Positions 8,835 through 18,122 are shown, counted from the first letter of the stretch. The stretch: 64,000 nt of DNA from Ruegeria sp. HKCCD7303 (GCF_013111185.1 NZ_WVRE01000008.1:62001-126000); one strand, 5' to 3'. A program made the numbers and translations. The notes: generated by a model from the sequence alone, not told the origin.

Positions 8835-9406
8835 TTCTTAACTTCCTCGTCTTCTTCGACGTCGACACGGGGATGGTCGTCAACCACGTTGTATCCAACA
8901 ACCAGTTCCAACTCTGTCTTTGGGGGGCCATTGCGCATGACGTCGAAGAATAGCCACGCGTAGCGCGCTGCGACGACCAGCATGAATACCGCGTAAATCG
9001 AGAATACTGTGCGCAAAGGTATCTTCTCGCCGGAAAACGGATTGCGGACAGTCGATGTCTTGCGGATTTTCATCCAATCGATGTAGTCCCACGTCGGAAG
9101 GAAGCTGTAGAGCATACCGACCACGATCGCTGCGGCCGCCAGCATCGCAAAGACCTGCCGCACGCGCATCGGTACGGAAAGGTAGATGATGTCGAACTTC
9201 ACGTGATCCCGTTCTCGCACTATGAAAGCGCAACTGAAGAAGATCACCCAGACCCACAGAATGCCGATGAGTTCAAGCGTCCATCCGGCGGGGGTAAAGA
9301 AGTAGCGCAAGAGTATTTGCAATAGGAAGATCAGGAAGATTGCCGCCAGCATCCCGCCGGCAATCGCTTCGGTCAGTCGGGAGAACCCCTTCATAAAGGC
9401 TTTCAT
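8831..9406 (-). CDS. dctQ: TRAP transporter small permease (DctQ type)
   Basis: The protein has 191 residues with four predicted membrane helices, as expected for the small TRAP subunit, plus a charged acidic C-terminal tail. GGGAGAACC lies just upstream of the ATG at 9406 and supports this start over the in-frame ATG at 9394. The conserved LLQILLRYFF-like segment with an Arg in helix 1 is present. It lies 30 bases after dctP and overlaps dctM by four bases. Confidence 0.92.
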   Translation of the reverse strand: MKAFMKGFSRLTEAIAGGMLAAIFLIFLLQILLRYFFTPAGWTLELIGILWVWVIFFSCAFIVRERDHVKFDIIYLSVPMRVRQVFAMLAAAAIVVGMLYSFLPTWDYIDWMKIRKTSTVRNPFSGEKIPLRTVFSIYAVFMLVVAARYAWLFFDVMRNGPPKTELELVVGYNVVDDHPRVDVEEDEEVKK

Positions 9407-9436
9407 TATGGTTCTCCCTCCCTTGTCTTGCTGGGC

Positions 9437-10447
9437 TCAGTTGCCCAGAGCGTTTATCTGATCCAGAACGCCTTCGGGCCATGAACCTGCGAACTCGCTG
9501 TCCAGATACATAGACTGTACCTGATCGCGGAACGCCGCGAGATCGGGTTCATAGATTTCCATGCCTTGCTCTTTCAGGAAGCTGACAAGATCTTCTTCTT
9601 TCTGAAGCTGCTTCTGACGGCCTGATTCAGCTGCTGCGTCCGCAGCTTCCTGAACCTTGGCTTGCTGTTCCGGTGTCAGCCCGTCCCAAACCTCTTTGCC
9701 GATAGCGATATAGTTCAAGTCGACCAAGTGCGATGTCAGTATGATCTGATTGGTCACTTCGTAGAATTTGGCATCAACAACGGTTGGCAATGGGTTGTCC
9801 TGACCGTCAACGGCACCGGTCGACAGAGCTGTGTAAACCTCTGAGAACGCCATTGGTGTCGGGGCAGCACCCAGCGCTTTGCCAAGGAATTGCCACGCAT
9901 CTGTGCCCGGCATCCGCAGGTTCACACCCTCCAAATCAGCCGGGGTGCTGACGGTCAGTTCATCCTTGGGTTGGCGCAGGTTCACCTGACGACGGCCCAG
10001 ATACATGACCGACAGCAGTTTGACGCCCAGTTCTTCTTCGGCCTTTTGCTTAAAGGCATCCATCAAGGGATCGTTGAAGACAGCCACCTGATGCGCGGCG
10101 TCCTGGTGGACATAGCCTGCTGTAAAGATCGAAAACTCGGGGAAGAACTGTGCCAGTTCCTGCGCCGAGGTGATCGACATTTCCAGGTTGCCTCGGCTGA
10201 TGGCGTCCAACTCCGTACCTTGGGCGAAGATTGTGCCGTTATAGCTGGGCTCATACGTCGCAAATTCAGCGACCATGGGTGCGAAAACCTCGGCCATTGC
10301 GACCGAGCGCTGATCGGTCTCCGATCCTGATGTTGCGAGGCGAAGTTGCACTTTGTCTTCCGCCAGCGCACCACTTGTTGCGCTAAACAGAACACCGGTT
10401 GCGACCAGGGCTGATACAGCAGCCCGGCGGGTAAGTTTGGTAATCAC
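9437..10447 (-). CDS. dctP: TRAP transporter substrate-binding protein (DctP type)
   Basis: The protein has 336 residues from a GTG at 10447 with GGGAGGAG five bases upstream. A signal peptide ends near the GALAED junction at residue 29. The body contains the family's LRMPG stretch (residues 160-180), whose Arg usually salt-bridges a carboxylate ligand, so the ligand is probably an organic or sugar acid. It is the first gene of the minus-strand catabolic operon. Its promoter region includes the palindrome at 10533-10549, so it is probably controlled by the GntR protein encoded nearby. Confidence 0.93.
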   Translation of the reverse strand: MITKLTRRAAVSALVATGVLFSATSGALAEDKVQLRLATSGSETDQRSVAMAEVFAPMVAEFATYEPSYNGTIFAQGTELDAISRGNLEMSITSAQELAQFFPEFSIFTAGYVHQDAAHQVAVFNDPLMDAFKQKAEEELGVKLLSVMYLGRRQVNLRQPKDELTVSTPADLEGVNLRMPGTDAWQFLGKALGAAPTPMAFSEVYTALSTGAVDGQDNPLPTVVDAKFYEVTNQIILTSHLVDLNYIAIGKEVWDGLTPEQQAKVQEAADAAAESGRQKQLQKEEDLVSFLKEQGMEIYEPDLAAFRDQVQSMYLDSEFAGSWPEGVLDQINALGN

Positions 10448-10532
10448 TTTGCTCCTCCCTGAGACATCATGATGCTTCTTTTTTGCGATTCAGAGTTTTG
10501 ACCTATTTTGGAGTTTTTGCAAGATGTTTTAC

Positions 10533-10549
10533 AAAATATCAGATATTTT
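10533..10549. promoter_or_regulatory. Palindromic operator, probable GntR/FCD site (copy 2)
   Basis: The arms AAAATATC and GATATTTT flank a single A, giving a 17-base palindrome that matches the core of the 837-857 site. It lies about 85 bases upstream of the dctP start. It also covers the stop codon (10541-10539) and last sense codons of the preceding Gfo/Idh gene. Confidence 0.65.
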
Positions 10550-11630
10550 TCATTACTTGCAATCTCTGTTGCTGCGTTTCCTGAAGGGTTCTTATCCTGA
10601 CAGTCTCGCCAGTTCTGCAAGAATTCTGAATAGCTTCAATAACTTGAAGCGTTCTGAAACCTTCCCATCCAGACACAATCGGCTCTGCTCCGTTCCGAGC
10701 TACTTCAACAAAGTGCCTGAGTTGATTGACCAGAGGGTCAGACGCACCCTTCTTCAGCGCGGTTGATGAGATTGGCGTCCACCAATCCCTTTGCTCTCTC
10801 TGGTAACTCCACAGGCGAAGATCGGGAACGGACAACGAACCATGAGAACCACCTATCATGTAGCTACTCTCAGTGGTTGAAGGATAGATTGGATATTCCT
10901 GAGACGTCATCTCCCAGCTCCATGGGGCAACGATGCTGTCGGACACACTTATGGTTCCTATCGCCCCGCTTTCGAACGTCAACAGAGCACCGGCAACATC
11001 TTCGTTGTCGTAACCCCGCTGCGAAGCAGCCGACTGAGCCTGTACAGTCATAACTTCTCCGGCCAAGTACCGCAGCAGATCAACATCGTGGACAAGATTG
11101 ACCGAGATGGGCCCTGCACCGGGTTTCTTTCTCCAAGGCGCAGCATCAAAATACTCGTCTGGCTTATAGAACCAGCAATTCGCATGGACAGCGCGCACAT
11201 CTCCAATCTTCCCATCGACAATGGCTTCCTTAGCCGACCGGATCAGAGGATTGTGTCGACGATGATGTCCGACCATCAGTGGCACATTGGCCTTCTCCGC
11301 TGCTTGAACAAGCTCAAGTGCAGCGGTGGCTTCCACGGCGATCGGCTTTTCGACAAGAACGGGACAACCATGTCGAACACACGTGAGGCCTTGTTCGACA
11401 TGAAGCGTGGTCGGGGTCGCCAGAACAGCTCCGTCTGGCGTCTGATTTGCAAACATTTCCTCGAGGGTTTCGTAACATGCAACCGCATGCTCAACGGCGT
11501 AAGCACGGCCTTCATCGCTGGGGTCGACCACCGCGACGAGATCAACATGGCGCAACGCTCGGATAGCATCTGCGTGGCGGCGTCCAACAAGGCCGATGCC
11601 GACAATGGCAATGCGAAAGTTCTTAGACAC
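10539..11630 (-). CDS. Gfo/Idh/MocA family oxidoreductase
   Basis: The protein has 363 residues from a GTG at 11630, with AGGAAG four to five bases upstream. A longer open frame reaches 11873 but crosses the regulator's promoter and adds no recognisable sequence. The Rossmann motif GIGLVGRRH and the signature VEKPIA are clear, and HHRRHNPL and NLVHDVDLLRYL fit the family's catalytic domain. It is divergent from the GntR gene and upstream of dctP. It may be expressed separately from the TRAP operon, because an operator lies at its 3' end. Confidence 0.88.
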   Translation of the reverse strand: MSKNFRIAIVGIGLVGRRHADAIRALRHVDLVAVVDPSDEGRAYAVEHAVACYETLEEMFANQTPDGAVLATPTTLHVEQGLTCVRHGCPVLVEKPIAVEATAALELVQAAEKANVPLMVGHHRRHNPLIRSAKEAIVDGKIGDVRAVHANCWFYKPDEYFDAAPWRKKPGAGPISVNLVHDVDLLRYLAGEVMTVQAQSAASQRGYDNEDVAGALLTFESGAIGTISVSDSIVAPWSWEMTSQEYPIYPSTTESSYMIGGSHGSLSVPDLRLWSYQREQRDWWTPISSTALKKGASDPLVNQLRHFVEVARNGAEPIVSGWEGFRTLQVIEAIQNSCRTGETVRIRTLQETQQQRLQVMKNI

Positions 11631-11738
11631 TTTGCTTCCTTCCGGAGGGTCCGGAAAATCCCGAAACCGATGATTGCGATCGGGCTGCTTTGCCCAACTT
11701 GGCCACGACCGTATTGGGGTTTTCGCGATTCCGCAATA

Positions 11739-11768
11739 ATGTATGATATTTTTATTTTTACCATACAT
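11739..11768. promoter_or_regulatory. Inverted repeat in the gntR/Gfo divergent promoter region
   Basis: The seven-base arms ATGTATG (11739-11745) and CATACAT (11762-11768) are separated by 16 AT-rich bases. The spacer includes GATATTTTT, matching one half of the two operators at 837-857 and 10533-10549. A smaller palindrome, GATAATATC (11819-11827), sits next to the regulator's start. These may be autoregulatory sites. Confidence 0.4.
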
Positions 11769-11838
11769 CAGTTTGGATTGCTGATGTCTCTGAAAAATGC
11801 TAATTGAACGAGGAAACTGATAATATCGGGTGAAACGC

Positions 11839-12492
11839 ATGGCGAAACAGCCGTCTACGATAGGTGCAAGCACCTATCAGCGCATCAAGCGGGACATCAT
11901 CTTCGGGGAGTTGCAGCCCGGCTCCAAACTGAAGCTGGACGCCTTGAAGGAACGCTACTCTGCAAGCCTTTCGACACTTCGTGAAACGCTGAACAGGCTC
12001 GCCAGCGACGGATTTGTCGAAGCTCCTGAGCAACGGGGGTTCCTGGTTACACCGGTCTCCCGTGAAGACCTGATCGAGATATCAGAGCTGCGTGTCCTGT
12101 TGGAATGCCACGCGTTGGAGTTATCCATCGAGAATGGTGACACGGATTGGGAGGGGAACCTCGTCGCCGCGCATCATAAGCTGCATTTGATGGAGCAACG
12201 GCTTCTCAAAGGAGATGACTCTGAGAAAGAAACCTGGAAGAGGTACGACTCGGAGTTTCATCAAGCAATGATAGCAGCCTGCAACTCCAAGAATCTTCTA
12301 TCCCTTCACTCAATCATCTATGACAAATATCTTCGCTACCAGATGCTCGTACTGACCTATCGAGGTGAGGTAGCAGCCAAAGAACACAAACACATGTTCG
12401 ATGCCGCATTGGCCAGAGACGCGAATATGGCCAAGAAACTGTTGGAAGATCACATCCGAAACGGCCTCGCCCACACGTTGGAGGCTATGTAG
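11839..12492 (+). CDS. GntR-family transcriptional regulator, FCD subfamily
   Basis: The protein has 217 residues from the ATG at 11839. A GTG at 11830 would add three residues, and neither has a strong ribosome site. The N-terminal winged helix (about residues 7-70) has the GntR pattern YQRIKRDII...LRETLNRLASDGFV. The C-terminal FCD domain shows the ligand or metal-binding Asp/His set in YDSEFHQ, KEHKHMF and LEDHIRNG. FCD regulators usually sense sugar acids or organic acids. Its position divergent from the catabolic operon and the shared palindromes make it the likely local regulator. Confidence 0.9.
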   Translation: MAKQPSTIGASTYQRIKRDIIFGELQPGSKLKLDALKERYSASLSTLRETLNRLASDGFVEAPEQRGFLVTPVSREDLIEISELRVLLECHALELSIENGDTDWEGNLVAAHHKLHLMEQRLLKGDDSEKETWKRYDSEFHQAMIAACNSKNLLSLHSIIYDKYLRYQMLVLTYRGEVAAKEHKHMFDAALARDANMAKKLLEDHIRNGLAHTLEAM

Positions 12493-12524
12493 GCCATTCC
12501 GCCGTGCCGCAATTGCGGCGGCCT
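12491..12524 (+). terminator. Hairpin after gntR
   Basis: A nested stem begins at the gntR stop. The outer arms AGGCC and GGCCT enclose the palindrome GCCGCAATTGCGGC. There is no clear T-run, so intrinsic termination is only possible. Confidence 0.35.
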
Positions 12525-12865
12525 CCAACTCGGAGCAACGCGGTGATGTCCAATATCTTTTGATCGAATTCGCCAGTCAGGGCACCGCTACGACAATTGA
12601 CCTTTCGGCTTACCCCTTGAAGGTCACTGCACGCATATTTTACAGAGTGTTAATGTGTGGGGTTTGTGTCCAAGACGGACCTCCGCTACCATCATCCAGA
12701 AAATTTTTTTTGAATGAACCCTTCGTGGGCGAACTGGACCTTGGCCTAGAATAAACCTCTTTCAAATCTGTCTTTGGACGACGATCAAATCTGAGCTCGT
12801 CAGTTAGCAGCCGTGACTGGGAAGCCCGCCGAGATTTCGAAAGCCGCCGCTTTGAGTTTGTGAGG
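12525..12865. other. Intergenic region without recognised gene
   Basis: These 341 bases lie between the gntR hairpin and the convergent hupE-like gene. Short open frames cross it but show no recognisable family, no good start context and no continuity with the neighbours. I see no RNA gene or repeat. Confidence 0.5.
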
Positions 12866-13855
12866 CTAGAAACCGCTAATACGCTCGATAAGCCAATACA
12901 TCGACACGGAACCGATGCCGTAGGCGGCGACAACTGTTGCCCTTTGGCTGATCGGAAACGCAATCACACGCCAGATCATCAAAGAAAGCGCCAAGGCTGT
13001 GATGAAAAACAGCTGACCGGCTTCAACGCCCAGATTGAACGCAAGCAATGCTGCGGGGATGTCGTTTGGCGGCAGACCAATATCGGCCAATGCCCCAGCA
13101 AAACCAAGACCGTGTAAAAGCCCGAATCCGAAACAGACGATCCAGGGTTTTTGACTTGAAAGCCGGAACCGTCCTTCACCGCCTTTGACAATCTCCATCG
13201 CCAGAAAAACGATCGACAAGGCGATGACGGCCTCAACTGGTGGGCCGGGAACGTTCAGAACGCCAAAGGTTGCAAGCGCCAATGTTATCGAATGCGCAAG
13301 CGTGAATGCTGTTACAGCTCCGACCAACCTCCACGGATCGCGAACCAAAATGAACAGCGCTAAGACAAAAAGCAAATGGTCCCAGCCTTCCAGTATGTGC
13401 TCGAACCCCAACTGGAAATAGGCGACAAATACTGACGATGTCGTCTGTTCAGATGGAATGTCCTGAACCGCGGCATCTGGCGTGAAACGAAGCGTCGCGG
13501 GCTCGGATTCTAGTGGGTGCAAACGGACCAAAACATCGTTTTGCTGAGCCTCAAGGCCCTCGATGGCGATGGGTTGGCCCGTGATCGTTGCGTCGCACTC
13601 GGCAACCCAGGATGAAACCCATGCTCGCCCGTCGAAAGCCGGGTCAGGCCCACGTGCAGGAGCGCATCCATCCGGCAAAACAGCATCAATCGCCATTGGC
13701 TGACCACTCACATCTGGCTTCCGCCAATGAACGCTCCACGTACCTGGCCCGATTTGACGCATGTCCAGGTATCCCGGATCAAGCGCATGCGCTGCCACGT
13801 TACCTACGGGCCAAGCGAACAGAAGCGCAAGCACTATGCAGATCAAAGCCCTCAT
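12866..13855 (-). CDS. HupE/UreJ family membrane protein with periplasmic N-terminal domain
   Basis: The protein has 329 residues. A signal peptide (about 1-22) is followed by an exported domain of roughly 130 residues. About six membrane helices follow, carrying the family motif HILEGWDHLLF and later LLHGLGFAGAL. HupE/UreJ proteins are linked to nickel or cobalt uptake, but this long form with an exported domain is of uncertain function. It overlaps the PPIase gene by four bases, so the two should be co-translated. A metal-transport or membrane-assembly role is an inference. Confidence 0.82.
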   Translation of the reverse strand: MRALICIVLALLFAWPVGNVAAHALDPGYLDMRQIGPGTWSVHWRKPDVSGQPMAIDAVLPDGCAPARGPDPAFDGRAWVSSWVAECDATITGQPIAIEGLEAQQNDVLVRLHPLESEPATLRFTPDAAVQDIPSEQTTSSVFVAYFQLGFEHILEGWDHLLFVLALFILVRDPWRLVGAVTAFTLAHSITLALATFGVLNVPGPPVEAVIALSIVFLAMEIVKGGEGRFRLSSQKPWIVCFGFGLLHGLGFAGALADIGLPPNDIPAALLAFNLGVEAGQLFFITALALSLMIWRVIAFPISQRATVVAAYGIGSVSMYWLIERISGF

Positions 13856-14682
13856 TCGGTCGCGCCTGACAGGTCGGGCACCACAATCTTGTACGTACCC
13901 GCAAGAGCTTCATACTGCGCTTGCGCCAGATCTTCACTCATGGCGCGACGCCAATCCCGTAAAACCGCATCGTGAATGTCTGACAAAGCCGGCGTTTGGC
14001 TGGGCTCAATGGCGGTCACCTGAACAAGGTGAACCCCGTAACCTGACCGGATCGGACCGACCCACTGGCCAGCTTCGAGCTCTAACAGAGCGTCGGAAAA
14101 TCCACCTCCAAAGACCGAGTCCACCACTCTGGTCACGGTCAGGGGCATTGAGGTCGGCAAGAGTGTCGAAGCCCCGTATGCAGACATGTCTTGCCCCTCG
14201 TCTAGCGCAACCAGGGCCGCCTCAAGTTCTGCATCACTTGGCCGTTCGCCCAAAAAGACCTGATTGAACGCCACCTTGTCGGGGGTAGCATAGCGTTCAG
14301 GACTTTCTTGAAGAAACGCCTCTAGATCCTCATCTTCTGGAACCACTGATGTGGCGATCGCTTCTGTAAGAAAATCCATCTTCTGACTTAGACGAGACCT
14401 GATCACGCTATCCCCACGATCAAGGCCAAGTTTTCGTGCCTCCCGCACAAGTACCTCTTCGCGAATTGACGCGTTGACCAAGGCTTGCAGCTCAGCATTG
14501 TCGGGCGGGCGTTTCCACCGCGCTTCAAACTGAGTAGACAAAAGCGCGATATCGTCTTGGTCGAATGTTATCGTTTCAAGGTTTTCGACAGTCTGGTCGT
14601 TCGGCGCAACGATATGGAACCAAATGAAAATTGCTGCCCCAATCAAGAAAAAGTGGAACAGGGGTTCTTTCAAAAATCGCAT
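13852..14682 (-). CDS. PpiC/parvulin-type peptidyl-prolyl isomerase, membrane anchored
   Basis: The protein has 276 residues. One N-terminal membrane anchor (about 5-25) is followed by a SurA/PpiD-like helical region and a parvulin domain at about residues 145-245, with the YGVHLVQV strand. It should face the periplasm and help fold exported or membrane proteins. The four-base overlap with the HupE-like gene suggests that protein as a client, which is an inference. Confidence 0.85.
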   Translation of the reverse strand: MRFLKEPLFHFFLIGAAIFIWFHIVAPNDQTVENLETITFDQDDIALLSTQFEARWKRPPDNAELQALVNASIREEVLVREARKLGLDRGDSVIRSRLSQKMDFLTEAIATSVVPEDEDLEAFLQESPERYATPDKVAFNQVFLGERPSDAELEAALVALDEGQDMSAYGASTLLPTSMPLTVTRVVDSVFGGGFSDALLELEAGQWVGPIRSGYGVHLVQVTAIEPSQTPALSDIHDAVLRDWRRAMSEDLAQAQYEALAGTYKIVVPDLSGATE

Positions 14683-14794
14683 GAAGTCTCCTGCGTAAAA
14701 CGTGCTCTGGTTCTACGTACTGATGCTGGCATCAGCTGATCGGGTCTTGCAAGAAAATGAATGCTATGAGCATTGCAGAAGTTTCAAACGACCA

Positions 14795-14818
14795 CCGAGG
14801 TAGCGGCGGCTACCTCGG
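14795..14818 (-). terminator. Hairpin after the DUF3604 gene
   Basis: The perfect ten-base arms CCGAGGTAGC and GCTACCTCGG are separated by a four-base loop. It lies between the DUF3604 stop and the PPIase start. Only a weak T-rich stretch follows on the minus strand, so it may attenuate rather than fully stop transcription. Confidence 0.45.
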
Positions 14819-14843
14819 CTTCGAAATCCGTGAAGCATGCAAT

Positions 14844-16766
14844 TCACTCGGACGGCGTATACCAAATCGGCGAGGAATAAGCGCGTTCTTGATGCGTAAG
14901 AACCGCATCTTCGGGCAGGTCGATGCCATATCTCAGCTTGTCATACAGGATCCAACGCGGGGTTGGGATTTCCAGAGCGCGAACGTAATAAAATGCCCGG
15001 GCATTCGGATCGAAATCCGGGTCTGACCAAACGGTGACAAGTTCGGCGGTTCCGATTGTGTTGGTCCAACTGGCGGTGTCTACATCCACGGTGTTTCCAA
15101 CGGCGGGGATTTTGCCGTTTTCGTCAGCTTCGCGGTTATCCGACCAGGCAACGTCATAAACCTTCTCTTGCAGCGTGCCTTCGGAATCCAGCCACCCTTT
15201 GATCACCTGCACGCGATCCAGATTGGCACCAACCGGGTCGCGCAATGCGGCGATCAGGAAGCTGGGTGCACCATCGCCCTCTCGCGGGCGCAAGTCCGAA
15301 CCCATTGGCACACCTTTGGTGTAGCCCACATTCGCAAGGAAGCGGGTTTCAACATCGGCATCGCTGAAGTCCCAACCACCAAAGAACCGCAGGCCAATCC
15401 GCGGTCCCGTGGTTGCGTAAGTCTCGCGTCGCTTGAACGCATCGAAGATCGCGGAACGCGTATTCTCGGTCGCCCAAACAGCCGTATATCCGGACGCCAC
15501 AAGAAGGTCGCCGGGAATTTCGCCTAGATCATTTGCAATGAAAGGATGTTTGATCCGAGATGCAGAAGGCTCGACACTGACGGACTTTCCAAAAAAGTTG
15601 TCTTCCTCGGCAGTGGCCAAAGACGTATGACTGTCCGTCGCCCCGCCCATACCGAACTTATAGGGGTTCACTCCGAACTTTTCTTCCAGCATCAAACCGC
15701 GCTTCAGGGCTTCGCGGGCGTATTCTCCGGCTAGCATATCATCGGTCTTCAACTCGGTAATATCGAGATTGCCAACGTCCCAGTTTTCATAGTCTGCAAA
15801 TTCGTCATCCGGGCTCAGGAATGGGTGCGCTTCGCCATCACCTTTGATTTGAGTGACCTCATAGTGGGGTTCCCATTTTGCGCGGGCCGCAACGTATTCT
15901 TCGTCAACCTTGCCGCCGTGATACGTGTCTTCGGTAGGGAACATCCATCCGTTCGACAAGTTACCGTTATGGGCAAAGGCAACTGCGCGTCCCCCTGTTT
16001 TCTCCTGATACTCTTCAAGCCAAGCATAAAGCGACTTTGGGTCTGTGTCGCCGTAGGGTGGTTGCGTGACCGGAGGCACCATTTGCAAGGCCCGGATCGG
16101 CCCGTCACGCAGCATGACGTTTCGGTGCAGGTTGAATCCCTTGGGGACCGAGGTCCACTCGAACCCGATGAACGCCGTAAAATTACCCGGATCATTATGA
16201 CGCTCGGCCGCCAAAACGATATGCTCCCAAGTGAAGGCAAAAGCGTCGGCGCCCGGGCTGTACGACTCAAGAAGAACTTCCGGCAGGGTCATTTGCGAAA
16301 AGTTTGTGATGATATCAAAGGCAGTTTTCCCCGCCTCTTCGCCGCCCGCTTTGTAACCTTCGTACCATTCCAGACCTTTTGGGTCAGCAAGAACACCGGG
16401 CTTGCCGGCTTGTAGATCCGGGGCAAACCCCATCAGGTCCGTGTGGTCAGTCAGAACCATCCAATCCAATGGTCGGGCCAGCCGTACAGCTTGGCCTGTC
16501 GAGGAAATGACCTGTTCGCCTTTTGCGAACCGCCACGCTTCGTCAGGCAACAAGGTGTTTCCAAAGGCACCGGCATCAAGTGACAATCCGGTGTGCAAGT
16601 GTGTGTCGCCCCAGAGGGGACGTTCCGGAAAGGTACGCTGCGCATAAGGGGAATACGGTTGATCAGAAAACAGGCCTTCAGCTGCCTGTTCGCTCGGAAC
16701 GGCGTCAGCCAGACCGTTTGTTGGTGCCACAAGCAACGATAGAATACAGATGGAAATTCGATTCAT
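14844..16766 (-). CDS. Secreted DUF3604 protein (PHP-like metal-binding)
   Basis: The protein has 640 residues with an N-terminal signal peptide of about 20 residues. DUF3604 proteins resemble PHP-type metallo-hydrolases. The visible metal-ligand candidates are [22 protein letters not shown] and GATDSHTS. The full length fits the family. Its biochemical role is not established. It is upstream of the PPIase and HupE-like genes on the same strand, an arrangement I recall from other marine proteobacteria. A 161-base gap with a hairpin separates them, so co-transcription is possible but not shown. About 280 AT-richer bases upstream probably hold its promoter. Confidence 0.85.
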   Translation of the reverse strand: MNRISICILSLLVAPTNGLADAVPSEQAAEGLFSDQPYSPYAQRTFPERPLWGDTHLHTGLSLDAGAFGNTLLPDEAWRFAKGEQVISSTGQAVRLARPLDWMVLTDHTDLMGFAPDLQAGKPGVLADPKGLEWYEGYKAGGEEAGKTAFDIITNFSQMTLPEVLLESYSPGADAFAFTWEHIVLAAERHNDPGNFTAFIGFEWTSVPKGFNLHRNVMLRDGPIRALQMVPPVTQPPYGDTDPKSLYAWLEEYQEKTGGRAVAFAHNGNLSNGWMFPTEDTYHGGKVDEEYVAARAKWEPHYEVTQIKGDGEAHPFLSPDDEFADYENWDVGNLDITELKTDDMLAGEYAREALKRGLMLEEKFGVNPYKFGMGGATDSHTSLATAEEDNFFGKSVSVEPSASRIKHPFIANDLGEIPGDLLVASGYTAVWATENTRSAIFDAFKRRETYATTGPRIGLRFFGGWDFSDADVETRFLANVGYTKGVPMGSDLRPREGDGAPSFLIAALRDPVGANLDRVQVIKGWLDSEGTLQEKVYDVAWSDNREADENGKIPAVGNTVDVDTASWTNTIGTAELVTVWSDPDFDPNARAFYYVRALEIPTPRWILYDKLRYGIDLPEDAVLTHQERAYSSPIWYTPSE

Positions 16767-17048
16767 AGTGCCCCCCTAATGCAATAATTCATGGCGAAAT
16801 CGCAGAGCTTTCAGTAGCTCTTTTTATATTCGATTTTGTTTATAACATACCTGGCCAACCCGTGTTAATTGATTTGTTCGTAAGGTCATTTCCGGTGCCG
16901 GCCATCAAGGTCGGAGGGCGTAGATCCAACGCTGGTCAGAAGCCCCAGAAGTGCAATCAGGCAGTCCGTTCCGGGCTTGGGTCTGCCAGCGGAGGGATTG
17001 GACAAACAAAGTTCCCTCCCGATACTGATCGGCAATTCCAAAACCAAC

Positions 17049-18122
17049 CTACTCAGTTGACAATTCAGTTCCCAAAACGAAGTTGATCATAAACTGAGTT
17101 GCAGGGTCTGTTTCTTCCTCAGCAGCCAAAGCCTCAAACTGTTGATGTAAAACCGTTCGCCCCCAATCCCGCGTTCCAACAGCAATTTGGACAGCCAAGT
17201 CACTATTCCCGGTTAACGTCTCAGACAGGGTTCGTAAGGCTTCTGGTCTTAACCTTGGCTGCGTTGAACCGGCCTCGGTCAACGCGCGGATCAGCAATTT
17301 CTTGTCTTCTGACGCCCTTTGTGGATTCTGAAGCGCAAGGCCAATCGCTCTGATTGCAGATGTATTTTCAGCCTCTATCCCAGCTAGGGCCCATTCGTAG
17401 CCGTTGAAACCACCGGACTTCAAGGACTTGGCGAAGCCGGAGCGTACGACTGAACGCGCGTGAGGATCAGTTTGTAACCCCAGCAAACGAATTGCAGCCG
17501 ACCTGTAGGCAAAGCGGTTCAAGTCATTCAACTCGCTAACAATCTGCTCTGTCGAATACCTGCCACCCAAGGGACGCACGCGTGCATACGGCGCAAGGCC
17601 GATTTCGACCAATGCCATGTTATGCAGCGCTTGATCCGGGTGCCACAGGTATTCAGCAAAGAACAAAACTCGCTCTGCGCTGTCTCTTTCTCCATAGGCC
17701 CACAGCCGACCCGTGGTTTGAAGTTTCTCAAAAAACGCAGTTCGGTCCGGGTTCATTATGAATATGCGCTGCCACGCCCTTGAAAGTCCGCGGCCAGCGT
17801 TATCCCTGTAAGTCGGCCCATACGTGAGCAGAACGGTTCGCGTCGGATCGGCACGGAATGCTCTGCGCGTAACACTATCAATCAAAAAAGGGATTTCCGG
17901 CACAGCACTAAGACGTTCGGGACTTCCTTTAAGGATTTTGCGCGCTGTAAATCTGAATGGATTTTCTGTTGTCGGGCCAGCCAGCACAATGACTTCCGCC
18001 GATAGTATGTGATCCGCGATGGATGCGTCCGGCAGGTCTGTACAAACTACACAGGCATATGAAGCCCGAGGCGCAACCAGCCCGAGAATGCATATCAGAA
18101 TTGCAAGATGCTTTCGCAGCAT
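17049..18122 (-). CDS. Secreted protein of unknown function
   Basis: The protein has 357 residues from an ATG at 18122. An upstream ATG at 18161 would put 13 residues before the signal peptide. The signal sequence ends near ASYA, immediately followed by a CVVC pair. The next 70 residues (SIADHILSAEVIVLAG...ARKILKG) loosely resemble NTR/TIMP-like modules that begin with Cys. The C-terminal half is helical and may form HEAT-like repeats. I do not recognise the family. It follows the DUF2796 gene on the same strand, 125 bases downstream. Confidence 0.7.
   Translation of the reverse strand: MLRKHLAILICILGLVAPRASYACVVCTDLPDASIADHILSAEVIVLAGPTTENPFRFTARKILKGSPERLSAVPEIPFLIDSVTRRAFRADPTRTVLLTYGPTYRDNAGRGLSRAWQRIFIMNPDRTAFFEKLQTTGRLWAYGERDSAERVLFFAEYLWHPDQALHNMALVEIGLAPYARVRPLGGRYSTEQIVSELNDLNRFAYRSAAIRLLGLQTDPHARSVVRSGFAKSLKSGGFNGYEWALAGIEAENTSAIRAIGLALQNPQRASEDKKLLIRALTEAGSTQPRLRPEALRTLSETLTGNSDLAVQIAVGTRDWGRTVLHQQFEALAAEEETDPATQFMINFVLGTELSTE

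Noticed and set aside
11631-11873. An 81-residue N-terminal extension of the Gfo/Idh protein
   Set aside because: It crosses the regulator's promoter and start, lacks Gfo/Idh features, and a GTG with a good ribosome site lies at 11630.
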